From the NCBI GenBank assembly GCA_045601805.1, contig JAZSAJ010000041.1, positions 1-23,109 of the forward strand: DNA of 23,109 nt. Direction: 5' to 3'. The stretch comes from SIG607 sp045601805 (GTDB lineage: Bacteria > Bacillota > Clostridia > Oscillospirales > Acutalibacteraceae). The stretch's first letter is position 1; each line of letters starts with the position of its first letter. Positions 13,322 through 22,303 of the stretch are shown piece by piece. A program made the position numbers and the translations under genes. Under the pieces are notes generated by a model. That model searched no databases. It saw only the letters and a list, made by a program, of their open reading frames with translations, and was not told the DNA's origin.

Positions 13322-15496
13322 ATGAAAATTATTAAAAGAAACGGCTCGGAAGCCGTATTTGACATTACTAAAATTATAGTTGCTATTACAAAAGCCAACG
13401 ATTCTGTGGCTGAAAGGGATAGAATGACTCCGCTTCAAATTCGCCGTATTGCCGAAAGCGTTGTTCTTTCGTGCGAAAAATTAGGTCGTTCCCCAAGCGT
13501 TGAAGAAATTCAAGATATGGTTGAGCATCATATTATGGCTCATGGCGCTTTTGAAGTTGCTAAATCTTACATTACCTACCGTTACACCCGTAACCTTGTG
13601 CGTCAGTCCAACACAACCGACGATAAGATTTTAAGTCTTATTGAATGTAATAATGAAGAAGCAAAACAGGAAAACTCTAACAAAAACCCCGTTGTAAACT
13701 CTACCCAGCGCGACTATATGGCAGGTGAAGTTAGTAAGGATATTACCACTCGTATTTTGCTTCCCAAAGAAATTGTTGATGCGCACAACGAAGGTATTAT
13801 TCACTTTCATGATTCCGACTATTTTGCACAGCACATGCACAACTGCGACCTTGTAAACCTTGAAGATATGCTTCAAAACGGCACCGTTATTACCGGCACA
13901 ATGATTGAAAGACCCCACAGTTTTTCAACCGCTTGTAACATTGCCACACAAATTATTGCGCAGGTTGCATCTAACCAATACGGCGGTCAGTCTATTTCGC
14001 TTACACATTTGGCCCCCTTTGTTCAAACCTCGCGCGAAAAAATTCGCAAGAATGTTATTGCCGAAATGGAATCTTTAGGCATTGAAATTAGCGAAGAACA
14101 ACTTTCGGATATGACCGAAAAGCGCGTGCGCGAAGAAATACGCCGCGGTGTTCAAACAATTCAGTACCAAGTTGTTACACTTCTTACCACCAACGGACAA
14201 GCGCCCTTTGTTACTGTATTTATGTATTTGGGCGAAGCCAAAAACGAACAAGAAAAGAAAGACCTTGCTTTAATTATTGAAGAAGTTCTTTTACAGCGTT
14301 ACCAAGGCGTTAAAAACGAACAGGGTGTTTGGGTAACCCCCGCGTTCCCGAAACTTATTTATGTTTTGGAAGAACAAAACATTCATAACGATTCGCCTTA
14401 CTATTACCTTACCGAACTTGCCGCTAAATGCACCGCAAAACGAATGGTGCCCGATTATATTTCGGAAAAGAAAATGCTTGAACTTAAAATTGATAAAAAC
14501 GGCAACGGCCAGTGCTACACCTGTATGGGTTGCAGAAGTTTCCTTACAACCTATGTAGACGAAAACGGCAATCCCAAATATTACGGCCGTTTCAACCAAG
14601 GCGTTGTTACCATTAACCTTGTTGATGTTGCGCTTTCAAGTGAAGGCAACCCGCAAAAATTCTGGAAGATTTTTGACGAACGCCTTGAACTTTGCCACCA
14701 AGCACTTATGTGCCGCCACAACCGTTTAAAAGGCACACTTTCCGATGCCGCACCAATCCTTTGGCAGCACGGCGCACTTGCCCGTCTTAAAAAGGGCGAA
14801 CCCATTGACAAACTTCTTTTCGGCGGTTATTCAACCATTTCGCTTGGTTATGCAGGTCTTTACGAATGTGTTAAATATATGACCGGCAAAAGCCATACAG
14901 ACCCATCGGCTACCCCGTTTGCTTTGGAAGTAATGGAAAAAATGAATGCTGCTTGCCGCGAATGGAAAGCACAACACAACATTGACTTTAGTCTTTACGG
15001 CACACCGCTTGAATCCACAACCTATAAATTTGCAAAATGTTTGCAAAAGCGTTTTGGTATTATTGAAGGCGTTACCGATAAAGGTTACATTACAAACAGT
15101 TACCATGTTCATGTTACCGAAGAAATTGATGCTTTTGAAAAGCTTCGCTTTGAAGCACAGTTCCAGCATCTTTCTCCCGGCGGTGCAATTTCTTATGTTG
15201 AAGTTCCCAATATGCAAAATAATCTTGAAGCCGTACTTCAGGTTATGAAGTTTATTTACGACAACATTATTTACGCCGAACTTAACACTAAATCTGACTA
15301 CTGCCAGGAATGTGGTTTTGACGGCGAAATAGAGGTTTGCGAAGAGGGCGGAAAACTTATTTGGAAATGCCCCAAATGCGGTAACACCGACCAAGACAAA
15401 ATGAATGTTGCAAGGCGTACCTGCGGTTACATTGGCACACAATATTGGAACCAAGGAAGAACACAGGAAATTAAAGAACGCGTTTTGCACTTATAA
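13322..15496 (+). CDS. nrdD: Anaerobic (class III) ribonucleoside-triphosphate reductase
   Basis: Reduces ribonucleoside triphosphates to deoxyribonucleotides without oxygen, using a glycyl radical installed by NrdG. The 724-residue product has an N-terminal ATP-cone (about residues 1-95, starting MKIIKRNGSEAVFDI), the 10-stranded barrel with conserved segments such as NQYGGQSISLTHLAPF, a zinc site near the C-terminus (CQECG and CPKCG), and the glycyl-radical motif RTCGYIG with the radical at about Gly702. The ATG at 13322 follows a GGGGAGA site and gives the canonical ATP-cone start. A longer open frame reaches back through the promoter and is not used. nrdG follows by 13 bases. Confidence 0.97.
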   Translation: MKIIKRNGSEAVFDITKIIVAITKANDSVAERDRMTPLQIRRIAESVVLSCEKLGRSPSVEEIQDMVEHHIMAHGAFEVAKSYITYRYTRNLVRQSNTTDDKILSLIECNNEEAKQENSNKNPVVNSTQRDYMAGEVSKDITTRILLPKEIVDAHNEGIIHFHDSDYFAQHMHNCDLVNLEDMLQNGTVITGTMIERPHSFSTACNIATQIIAQVASNQYGGQSISLTHLAPFVQTSREKIRKNVIAEMESLGIEISEEQLSDMTEKRVREEIRRGVQTIQYQVVTLLTTNGQAPFVTVFMYLGEAKNEQEKKDLALIIEEVLLQRYQGVKNEQGVWVTPAFPKLIYVLEEQNIHNDSPYYYLTELAAKCTAKRMVPDYISEKKMLELKIDKNGNGQCYTCMGCRSFLTTYVDENGNPKYYGRFNQGVVTINLVDVALSSEGNPQKFWKIFDERLELCHQALMCRHNRLKGTLSDAAPILWQHGALARLKKGEPIDKLLFGGYSTISLGYAGLYECVKYMTGKSHTDPSATPFALEVMEKMNAACREWKAQHNIDFSLYGTPLESTTYKFAKCLQKRFGIIEGVTDKGYITNSYHVHVTEEIDAFEKLRFEAQFQHLSPGGAISYVEVPNMQNNLEAVLQVMKFIYDNIIYAELNTKSDYCQECGFDGEIEVCEEGGKLIWKCPKCGNTDQDKMNVARRTCGYIGTQYWNQGRTQEIKERVLHL

Positions 15497-15509
15497 TAGG
15501 TAAATAGTT

Positions 15510-16037
15510 ATGAATTACGGAGCAATTAAAAACTGCGATATTGCAAACGGTATTGGTGTTCGCGTTACGCTGTTTGTTTCGGGTTGCACAAACTGTTGCG
15601 AAGGTTGTTTTCAACCCGAAACCTGGGACTTTAACTACGGCGAACCCTTTACCGAAAAAACCGAAAACTACATTTTAGAACTGCTTTCACCCGATTACAT
15701 TAAGGGTTTAACCGTTTTGGGCGGCGAGCCGTTTGAACCGCAAAACCAAGCGGTGCTTACACCCTTTTTAAAAAAGGTGAAAGAAAAATACCCAAACAAA
15801 GATATTTGGGCGTTTTCGGGCTTTACACTAAATGAACTTTTAGACGAAAACCACCCAAAACACACCGAATTTACAAACGAATTTTTAAGTTACGTTGATG
15901 TGCTTGTTGACGGCAGATTTGAACAAGACAAAAAGAACATTTCTTTGCGTTTTAGGGGTTCAGAGAACCAACGAATTATTGATTTGCAAACAACACTTAA
16001 AAACGGAAACATTGTTTTGTGGGACAAACTAAAATAA
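15510..16037 (+). CDS. nrdG: Anaerobic ribonucleotide reductase activating protein (radical SAM)
   Basis: Uses S-adenosylmethionine and a 4Fe-4S cluster to form the glycyl radical on NrdD. The 175-residue product has the CX3CX2C motif at Cys26, Cys30 and Cys33 (within SGCTNCCEGCFQPETWDF, which is typical of NrdG), a GGEPF motif for SAM binding (TVLGGEPFEPQN), and the usual C-terminal VDGRFEQDKK and RFRGSENQRIID segments. It is close behind nrdD and has a modest ribosome binding site (TAGGT), so it is probably co-translated at a lower level. A terminator follows directly. Confidence 0.96.
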   Translation: MNYGAIKNCDIANGIGVRVTLFVSGCTNCCEGCFQPETWDFNYGEPFTEKTENYILELLSPDYIKGLTVLGGEPFEPQNQAVLTPFLKKVKEKYPNKDIWAFSGFTLNELLDENHPKHTEFTNEFLSYVDVLVDGRFEQDKKNISLRFRGSENQRIIDLQTTLKNGNIVLWDKLK

Positions 16038-16038
16038 T

Positions 16039-16069
16039 AAAAAAAGCAGGGTTTTTACCTGCTTTTTTT
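16039..16069 (+). terminator. Terminator of nrdDG
   Basis: AAAAAAAGCAGG (16039-16050) and CCTGCTTTTTTT (16058-16069) form a perfect stem with a seven-base loop and a T-rich 3' side, starting just after the nrdG stop. Confidence 0.9.
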
Positions 16070-16070
16070 A

Positions 16071-16099
16071 TTGCTTTTTATACCGCGTTATAGTAAAAT
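16071..16099 (+). promoter_or_regulatory. Putative promoter of the GH2 gene pair
   Basis: TTGCTT (16071-16076) and TAAAAT (16094-16099) are 17 bases apart, immediately after the nrdG terminator. The start point would be near 16106, giving a leader of about 28 bases. The -35 is imperfect, which fits a regulated promoter, but I see no operator. Confidence 0.5.
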
Positions 16100-16133
16100 T
16101 AAAGCAACAAATTATGTTTTGGGGGGATTTCTT

Positions 16134-19133
16134 ATGAGATATTATGAAAATCCACAAAAAACAAGTGAAAACCGCTTACCCGGGCGGGCTTATTACATAC
16201 CAACGGGCGAAGCCGAATACTGCCTTTTAAACGGCGAGTGGCGTTTTTGTTTTGAACAAAACGGCGATTTGTTAAACGGCGACGAAAAAATTAAAAAGTG
16301 GGGCAATATTAAAGTTCCTGCCACCTGGCAAGAAATGGGTGTTTTGCCTTACAACTATATAAATGCCTCTTATCCGTTTCCAGTTGACCCCCCTTATGTG
16401 CCTGCAGAAAACCCTGCCGGTATTTACGAAAGAAATTTTTATATTGATAACACCGATTTTTGCCATTACATTGTTTTTGAAGGCGTTGGCCCCTGCGCCG
16501 ACCTATTTATAAACGGCAAACGCGTTGGCTTTACACAAGGCAGTCATTTACAAGCAGAATTCTGCATTTCAAATTATGTAAAACCCGGCAAAAACGAACT
16601 TCGCGTTCTTGTTCGTAAATGGTGTTGCGGAACCTACCTTGAAGACCAAGATTTTTTTCGTTGCCAAGGTATTTTCCGCGATGTTTATTTGCTTTCACGC
16701 CCTAAAAATCATATTACCGATATTGACATAACCACAAAAAACGAAGGCACCGTTATAGTTAAAACTGCAAGTGATGTTTCGCTTACCCTTTACGACGGAG
16801 CCATGGTTTTGGCAACCGCAAAAACCAATGGTAACGGCTATGCCGAAATTAAGGTAACAAGCCCTGTTTTATGGAATGCCGAATACCCCTATTTATACAC
16901 ATTAGAACTTAAAAAAGCGGGCGAAGTTATTACACAAAATGTTGCTTTTCGCGAATTTACCGTAAGCAAGGATAACGAAATTTTAGTAAACGGCGTTCCT
17001 GTTAAATTTAAAGGTATGAACCACCACGACTGTTCTTTTAACGGCAACTGGACACAAACCGACCAAGAAATTCTTTGTGACCTTAAACTTATGAAGGAAC
17101 TTAACATAAACACCATTCGTACATCGCATTATCCGCCTCCCCCGCGTTTTTTAAATTATTGCGATGAAATGGGCTTTTATGTAATGCTTGAAACCGACCT
17201 TGAAACCCACGGTTTTATGAGCAAAATACCCTTTAAAACCTTAGATGTAAAAAAGGGCTCTTACATATTTAACGTTGAAGACGGCGGTTGGCCCTGCACC
17301 GAACCCGTTTGGGAAAAAGAATTTTTAGAGCGTATGGTTCGCGCCTACCACCGCGATAAAAACCACCCATGTATTTTCTCGTGGTCTATTGGAAACGAAT
17401 CGGGCTACGGCGAAAACTCTAAAAATGCAATTCGTTGGCTTAGCGAAACCGATAAAACCCGTTTTACCCACGCAGAAGACGCTTCGCGCGCGATTATGCG
17501 TTTTTTGGCTTATGCTGAAGCCAAAGAAAAGGAACTTGAAGCAGCAAAAGCAAAAAGCGAAGGAATAAAAGAAGCCGAAGAAAAACACCGCACCGCCCTT
17601 GCTTATTTAAATAAATCAATTGAAGAGCACGAAGAAGTTGGTTTATTTTCCCGTATGTATGACACTTACGAAAAACTTATTAAACAGGGCGAAGACAACG
17701 AACATTTTAAAAAGCCCATTTTCCATTGCGAAATGGCACATACTCTTATGGAGGGCCCCGGCGCAATTTGGGATTACACCGAACTTTTGTATAAATACAA
17801 AAAACTTTGCGGTTACGGCCTTTGGCAATGGGCAGATTTATGTATTACCAAAGACGGCAAAAAACTTTACGGCGGTGATTTCCCCGGCGAAATTGTATAT
17901 GACAACGGTGGGTGTAACTCGGGGTATTTGTTCACCGACAGAACATATAAGCCCTACGCTTACGAACTTAAAGCTGCATATGCGCCTTTTCGCTTTGATT
18001 TTGACGGCAAAACCGTAACTGTTTATAACCGTTACGACTTTACAAACCTTAACACAAAAGACATTAAATATACTATTATGTGCGACGGCGAAATATTAAA
18101 AGAAGAAACCGTTAGGGTTGACTGTCCTCCGCACCAAAAAGCTACCTTTAATATAGAGTGCATTTTTCCCAAAGTTTGCAAACTTGGCACCTATATTACC
18201 CTTTCACTTTTAAACCAAGACGGCAGCAGCGTTGTAAAACTTCAAAACAAGTGCAATGTTTTAGTTAAAAAAGAAGAAACCACCGCCGCCGCGTTACCCT
18301 TTAAGAAAAGCGGCCGCCTGTTTACCGCAAAAAAGGGCATCTTTGCCTACACATTTGACAGCCAAACTGCCGCTTTGGTTAGCATTAAACTGCGCGGTGA
18401 AGAACTGCTAAAAGAACCGCTTAAACTTTCGGCTTACAGGCCTTATAAGCCCAGCGAAAAACGTTACGGTTATAACTCTAACTTTGATGAATGGCGGTTA
18501 GACCACGAATTTACAAAGGTTTTAAGCGTTGAAAGCGAAGGCAATAAAATTACCTTTAACTGTGCCTTGGGCGGCGCGGCAACCGTTCCGCTTCTGCATT
18601 TTTCCCTTACTGTTAAAGCGTATGAAGATTCAACCATTAGTTTCTTTACCGAATGTAACGTTAAAGAAAACGCCCATTGGCTTTACCGTTTGGGTTTTGA
18701 TATGGCTTTAAACCGCATTGATGCCCCGTTTAAATACTTTGGCCACGGCCCTGCCGGAAACGAAATTGACATGCGTCACGGCACTACGGTTAATTGGTAT
18801 AAAAGCAGTGCAAAGGGCGAATATGTTGATTATGTTATTCCACAAGAACACGGCAACCACACTGCTACAAAAGTTGCGGTTATTGATGATAAAATTAAAA
18901 TTATTGCCAATACCGATTTTTCTTTAAATGTTTCGGCGTTTAACAAAGAACAAATTGCAGGCGCGCGCCACAACTTTGAAATTGGCGAAAGTGACGGCAG
19001 TTACGTTAGAATTGACTATAAAAACGCAGGCATTACCGCAGTAAGATACACAAACACAGCAGGTGAAGACCTTTGCATTAAGGAAAAAACCTTTGCTTTT
19101 GGCTTTGATATGAAATTAGAGGAGGTTTTGTAA
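16134..19133 (+). CDS. GH2 beta-galactosidase-like protein A (diverged active-site loops)
   Basis: 999-residue member of the LacZ-like branch of glycoside hydrolase family 2, with no signal peptide and so cytoplasmic. Order: sugar-binding jelly roll (to ~190, with YLEDQDFFRCQGIFRDVY), immunoglobulin-like domain, TIM barrel (from ~290), C-terminal sandwich and small beta-gal domain. The acid/base Glu422 (SIGNESGYG) and the metal ligands of LETHG (357, 359) are kept, and the expected nucleophile is Glu533. However the loop reads CEMAHTLMEGPG instead of CEYAHAMGNSPG, WQWADLC replaces WEWADH, the FGHGPAGNE segment lacks the usual GPxENY, and the terminal GSNSCGP motif is absent. A charged helical insert occupies about residues 445-505. 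The ATG at 16134 follows GGGGGGA. Its stop overlaps the start of paralogue B. Substrate probably not plain lactose. Confidence 0.88.
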   Translation: MRYYENPQKTSENRLPGRAYYIPTGEAEYCLLNGEWRFCFEQNGDLLNGDEKIKKWGNIKVPATWQEMGVLPYNYINASYPFPVDPPYVPAENPAGIYERNFYIDNTDFCHYIVFEGVGPCADLFINGKRVGFTQGSHLQAEFCISNYVKPGKNELRVLVRKWCCGTYLEDQDFFRCQGIFRDVYLLSRPKNHITDIDITTKNEGTVIVKTASDVSLTLYDGAMVLATAKTNGNGYAEIKVTSPVLWNAEYPYLYTLELKKAGEVITQNVAFREFTVSKDNEILVNGVPVKFKGMNHHDCSFNGNWTQTDQEILCDLKLMKELNINTIRTSHYPPPPRFLNYCDEMGFYVMLETDLETHGFMSKIPFKTLDVKKGSYIFNVEDGGWPCTEPVWEKEFLERMVRAYHRDKNHPCIFSWSIGNESGYGENSKNAIRWLSETDKTRFTHAEDASRAIMRFLAYAEAKEKELEAAKAKSEGIKEAEEKHRTALAYLNKSIEEHEEVGLFSRMYDTYEKLIKQGEDNEHFKKPIFHCEMAHTLMEGPGAIWDYTELLYKYKKLCGYGLWQWADLCITKDGKKLYGGDFPGEIVYDNGGCNSGYLFTDRTYKPYAYELKAAYAPFRFDFDGKTVTVYNRYDFTNLNTKDIKYTIMCDGEILKEETVRVDCPPHQKATFNIECIFPKVCKLGTYITLSLLNQDGSSVVKLQNKCNVLVKKEETTAAALPFKKSGRLFTAKKGIFAYTFDSQTAALVSIKLRGEELLKEPLKLSAYRPYKPSEKRYGYNSNFDEWRLDHEFTKVLSVESEGNKITFNCALGGAATVPLLHFSLTVKAYEDSTISFFTECNVKENAHWLYRLGFDMALNRIDAPFKYFGHGPAGNEIDMRHGTTVNWYKSSAKGEYVDYVIPQEHGNHTATKVAVIDDKIKIIANTDFSLNVSAFNKEQIAGARHNFEIGESDGSYVRIDYKNAGITAVRYTNTAGEDLCIKEKTFAFGFDMKLEEVL

Positions 19134-22099
19134 TGAGATATTACGAAGACTTGCAAAACACAAGTTTAAACCGCTTGGCACAAAGGAGTTATTATATTCC
19201 GTTAGGCAAAGCGGTGTACACCCTTTTAAACGGCGTTTGGAATTTCCATTACGAACAAAACGGTGATTTATACAAGGGTGACGAAGAAATTAAAAAATGG
19301 GATAAAATAACCGTTCCTTCTACCTGGCAGACCGCAGGTTACGAAAACCCAAACTATACAAACACTCGCTACCCGTTCCCGCTTGACCCACCGTATGTGC
19401 CAAGCATTAACCCTGCAGGCATTTACGAAAGAACATTTACCGTTAAAGACCCTTCTATGCTTACATACATTGTGTTTGAGGGCGTTAGCAGTGTGTTTGA
19501 TGTGTTTGTAAACGGCAAACGCGTTGGTTTTAGTAGCGGCAACCATTTGCAAAGCGAATTTGATTTAACCCCTTATGTAAAAAAAGGTAAAAACACTTTA
19601 AGGGTTATTGTTAGAAAATGGAACTGTTGTAGTTACCTTGAAGACCAAGACCATTTTCGTTGCCAAGGTATTTTCCGCGATGTATACCTTTTAACAAGAC
19701 CTGCCGGTCATATAGTTGATATTGACATTACCACCGAAAACAATGATACCGTTATGGTTAAAACCGCAAGCGATGTTTTGCTTACTCTTTACGACGGCAC
19801 TTCGGTTTTGGCAACCGCAAAAACCGATGGTAACGGATATGCCGAAATTAAGGCAACAAACCCTGTTTTGTGGAACGCTGAAAACCCCTATGTTTACACT
19901 TTGGAACTTAAAAAAGCAGGGGAAGTTATTTTGCAAAATGTTGCTTTCCGCGAATTTACCATTAATGCCGACAAAGAATTTTTGGTAAACGGTACCCCCG
20001 TTAAACTTAAAGGTGTAAACCACCACGATACATCGCTTATTGGCAGTTGGTGTATGACTGACGAAGAACTGATTCGTGACCTTACCTTAATGAAAGAACT
20101 TAACATAAACACAATTCGTACTTCGCATTACCCACCCCACCCGCGCTTTTTAGATTACTGCGATAAAATGGGCTTTTATGTTATGCTTGAAACCGACCTT
20201 GAAACCCACGGTTTTATGGGTATTAGACCGGGTAAATACTTAAAAGTTCCAAAAGGTTCTTACTGCTATAATATTGAGGACGGCGGTTGGCCCTGCACAG
20301 AGCGTGAATGGGAAAAAGAATTTGTTGAACGAATTGTTCGTGCATACCACCGCGATAAAAACCACCCATGCATTTTTTCGTGGTCAATTTGTAACGAATC
20401 GGGCCACGGAATAAACCATATAAAAATGGTTGAATGGCTTAATGACACCGACAAAAAGCGCCTTGTTCACGCCGAAGATGCTTCGCGCGCTCTTGCCCGT
20501 TTTAAAGACGATTTGCCAAGAAAAAAAGAAGCTTTTGAACAAGCAATTGCCGCCGGTAAAGATGTTTTAGAAGCAGAAGAACTTTATAACCGCTGTAAAA
20601 CGCTTTATGAACAGGCAATAACCGACCAAGACCGCCTTGGTTTGTTTTCGGCAATGTATTACCCGCCCGAACGGTGTACCGAATATTGCAATGACCCGCT
20701 TATTACAAAGCCGTTTTTCCTTTGCGAATACGCGCATGCAATGGGCAACAGCCCAGGCGATATTTGGGATTATGTTGAAAGAATGTATAACCACAAAAAC
20801 TTTGTGGGCGGTTGTATTTGGGAATGGGCTGACCACGCTGTTTTGGTTGACGGTGTTCAAAAATACGGCGGCGATTTCAAGGGCGAACTTGTAAACGACG
20901 GTAACTTCTGCTGTGACGGTCTTGTTTTTGCCAACCGCGAATTTAAACCCGCAACACTTGAAGTTAAAAACGCTTATGCACCCATTCGTTTTGATTATAA
21001 CGACGGTACCCTTACCCTTTATAACCGTTTTGACTTTACCGATTTTTCGGACTGTGAATTTGAATACACTGTTTTCTGCGACGGTGCATTTTTAGAAAGA
21101 AAAACTTTCACTGTTTCTTGCGCACCGCACGAAAGCGTTACTGTTAATATGAACGCTAAAATACCCGAAAGTTGCCAATATGGTTGCTTTGTTAACCTTT
21201 CCTTAACAAAATCGGGCAAAGAAATTGCAACACTTCAACAACAAATTGAATGTCCTGTTGCATTCCGTGAAGAAGAAAGCACCCCTGCAGTACTTAAACA
21301 AGACAAACTGTTTATTACAGCAGAAGGCAAAAACTTTAAATATACCTTTAACAAACAAACTGGCAATTTGTGTTCGGTTGTTTTAAACGGAAAAGAAATT
21401 TTGCATTCGCCCTTTAAACTAACCGTTTTCAGACCTATAATTGACAACGAACGGTACTACAGAGCGCGTTTTGAAAGTTATAAACACTCCTTTAACTATG
21501 CTTACGATGCAAAAATTGAGGGCAACAAAATTGTGTTTGACTGCGCCGCTTCGTTTGTTGCAAGCACACCTTTCTTTAAATACACCTTAACCGCTACCGT
21601 TTTTGAAAACGGCAAAATTGATTTTTGTGTTGACGGTAAAATTAAAGAAGATATGGAATGGTTGCAGCGCCTTGGTTTTGAATTTGCGCTTAAACAAAAA
21701 AACGGCCAATTTGCTTACTTTGGTATGGGCCCGCTTGAAAATTACTGCGATGCAAACCACTATTGCCTTGCCGATTTTTATGAAAGCGATGCAGACAGCG
21801 AATACGTTAATTATGCCCTACCCCAAGAACACGGAAACCACACCAAAACGCGTGAACTTAGCATTGGCGGTTTAACCTTCCGCGGTAAAGACTATTTTGA
21901 ATTTAATGTTTCAAAATACAGCAGCTTACAGCTTGAAAACGCCCGCCACACAAACGAAATTGGTGAAAGCCAAGCAACACATGTTAGAATTGACTATAAA
22001 AATTCGGGTCTTGGCAGTAATTCTTGCGGTCCCGCTTTAAACGAAAAATACAAGTTAATAGAAAAAGAAATTCACTTTGAATTTTCTTTAATTGTTTAA
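19133..22099 (+). CDS. GH2 beta-galactosidase-like protein B (canonical motifs)
   Basis: 988-residue cytoplasmic GH2 enzyme of the LacZ type, expected to hydrolyse terminal beta-galactosides or related sugars. It aligns without gaps to protein A through about residue 440. The acid/base is Glu422 (SICNESGHG, with Cys420 in place of the usual Gly), the nucleophile Glu532 in CEYAHAMGNSPGD, the metal ligands lie in LETHG, and WEWADH and the C-terminal FGMGPLENY and GSNSCGPAL motifs are intact. It shares the charged helical insert (about 445-505). Its ATG (19133-19135) overlaps the TAA of gene A (TAATG), with an AGAGGAGG site inside the end of gene A, so the two are translationally coupled and probably made in similar amounts. 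A terminator follows. Confidence 0.93.
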   Translation: MRYYEDLQNTSLNRLAQRSYYIPLGKAVYTLLNGVWNFHYEQNGDLYKGDEEIKKWDKITVPSTWQTAGYENPNYTNTRYPFPLDPPYVPSINPAGIYERTFTVKDPSMLTYIVFEGVSSVFDVFVNGKRVGFSSGNHLQSEFDLTPYVKKGKNTLRVIVRKWNCCSYLEDQDHFRCQGIFRDVYLLTRPAGHIVDIDITTENNDTVMVKTASDVLLTLYDGTSVLATAKTDGNGYAEIKATNPVLWNAENPYVYTLELKKAGEVILQNVAFREFTINADKEFLVNGTPVKLKGVNHHDTSLIGSWCMTDEELIRDLTLMKELNINTIRTSHYPPHPRFLDYCDKMGFYVMLETDLETHGFMGIRPGKYLKVPKGSYCYNIEDGGWPCTEREWEKEFVERIVRAYHRDKNHPCIFSWSICNESGHGINHIKMVEWLNDTDKKRLVHAEDASRALARFKDDLPRKKEAFEQAIAAGKDVLEAEELYNRCKTLYEQAITDQDRLGLFSAMYYPPERCTEYCNDPLITKPFFLCEYAHAMGNSPGDIWDYVERMYNHKNFVGGCIWEWADHAVLVDGVQKYGGDFKGELVNDGNFCCDGLVFANREFKPATLEVKNAYAPIRFDYNDGTLTLYNRFDFTDFSDCEFEYTVFCDGAFLERKTFTVSCAPHESVTVNMNAKIPESCQYGCFVNLSLTKSGKEIATLQQQIECPVAFREEESTPAVLKQDKLFITAEGKNFKYTFNKQTGNLCSVVLNGKEILHSPFKLTVFRPIIDNERYYRARFESYKHSFNYAYDAKIEGNKIVFDCAASFVASTPFFKYTLTATVFENGKIDFCVDGKIKEDMEWLQRLGFEFALKQKNGQFAYFGMGPLENYCDANHYCLADFYESDADSEYVNYALPQEHGNHTKTRELSIGGLTFRGKDYFEFNVSKYSSLQLENARHTNEIGESQATHVRIDYKNSGLGSNSCGPALNEKYKLIEKEIHFEFSLIV

Positions 22100-22105
22100 A
22101 AAATT

Positions 22106-22137
22106 ACCCCGTAGTTTTGGCTACGGGGTGTTTTTTT
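22106..22137 (+). terminator. Terminator of the GH2 pair
   Basis: ACCCCGTAG (22106-22114) and CTACGGGGT (22121-22129) form a perfect GC-rich stem with a six-base loop, followed by G and seven T residues. Confidence 0.93.
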
Positions 22138-22170
22138 GTAAAAAAACTAAAAATCGCAAGTGAGTAAATT

Positions 22171-22204
22171 AAAGAAAAAACGAGAAAACAAAAGAAAAAA
22201 CGAG
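22171..22204. repeat. Two 14-bp direct repeats upstream of rplM
   Basis: AAAGAAAAAACGAG occurs at 22171-22184 and again at 22191-22204, a period of exactly 20 bases, about 40 bases upstream of the rplM -35 element. The repeated A tracts could bend DNA. The rest of the 22138-22241 stretch is AT-rich with nothing else I can name. Confidence 0.6.
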
Positions 22205-22241
22205 TTTATAAAAACTAAATTAAATTTTCCGCTTTTTTGTG

Positions 22242-22270
22242 TTGACAAGTTATCTTTTGTGTGATAATAT
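22242..22270 (+). promoter_or_regulatory. Sigma-A promoter of rplM-rpsI
   Basis: TTGACA (22242-22247) is 17 bases from TAATAT (22265-22270). Transcription should begin near 22277, leaving about 27 bases before the start codon, too short for the structured L13 leader known in Bacillus. Confidence 0.85.
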
Positions 22271-22303
22271 ACTGAAGGTAAAAAAATTATTGGAGGTAAT
22301 GTT

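Noticed and set aside
14831..15490. 219-codon minus-strand open frame opposite nrdD
   Set aside because: It is antisense to the conserved glycyl-radical end of NrdD, has no recognisable domain, and reflects codon bias of the true gene.
22271..22303. Possible L13 autoregulatory leader before rplM
   Set aside because: Only about 27 bases separate the predicted transcription start from the start codon, and no stem-loop is visible.
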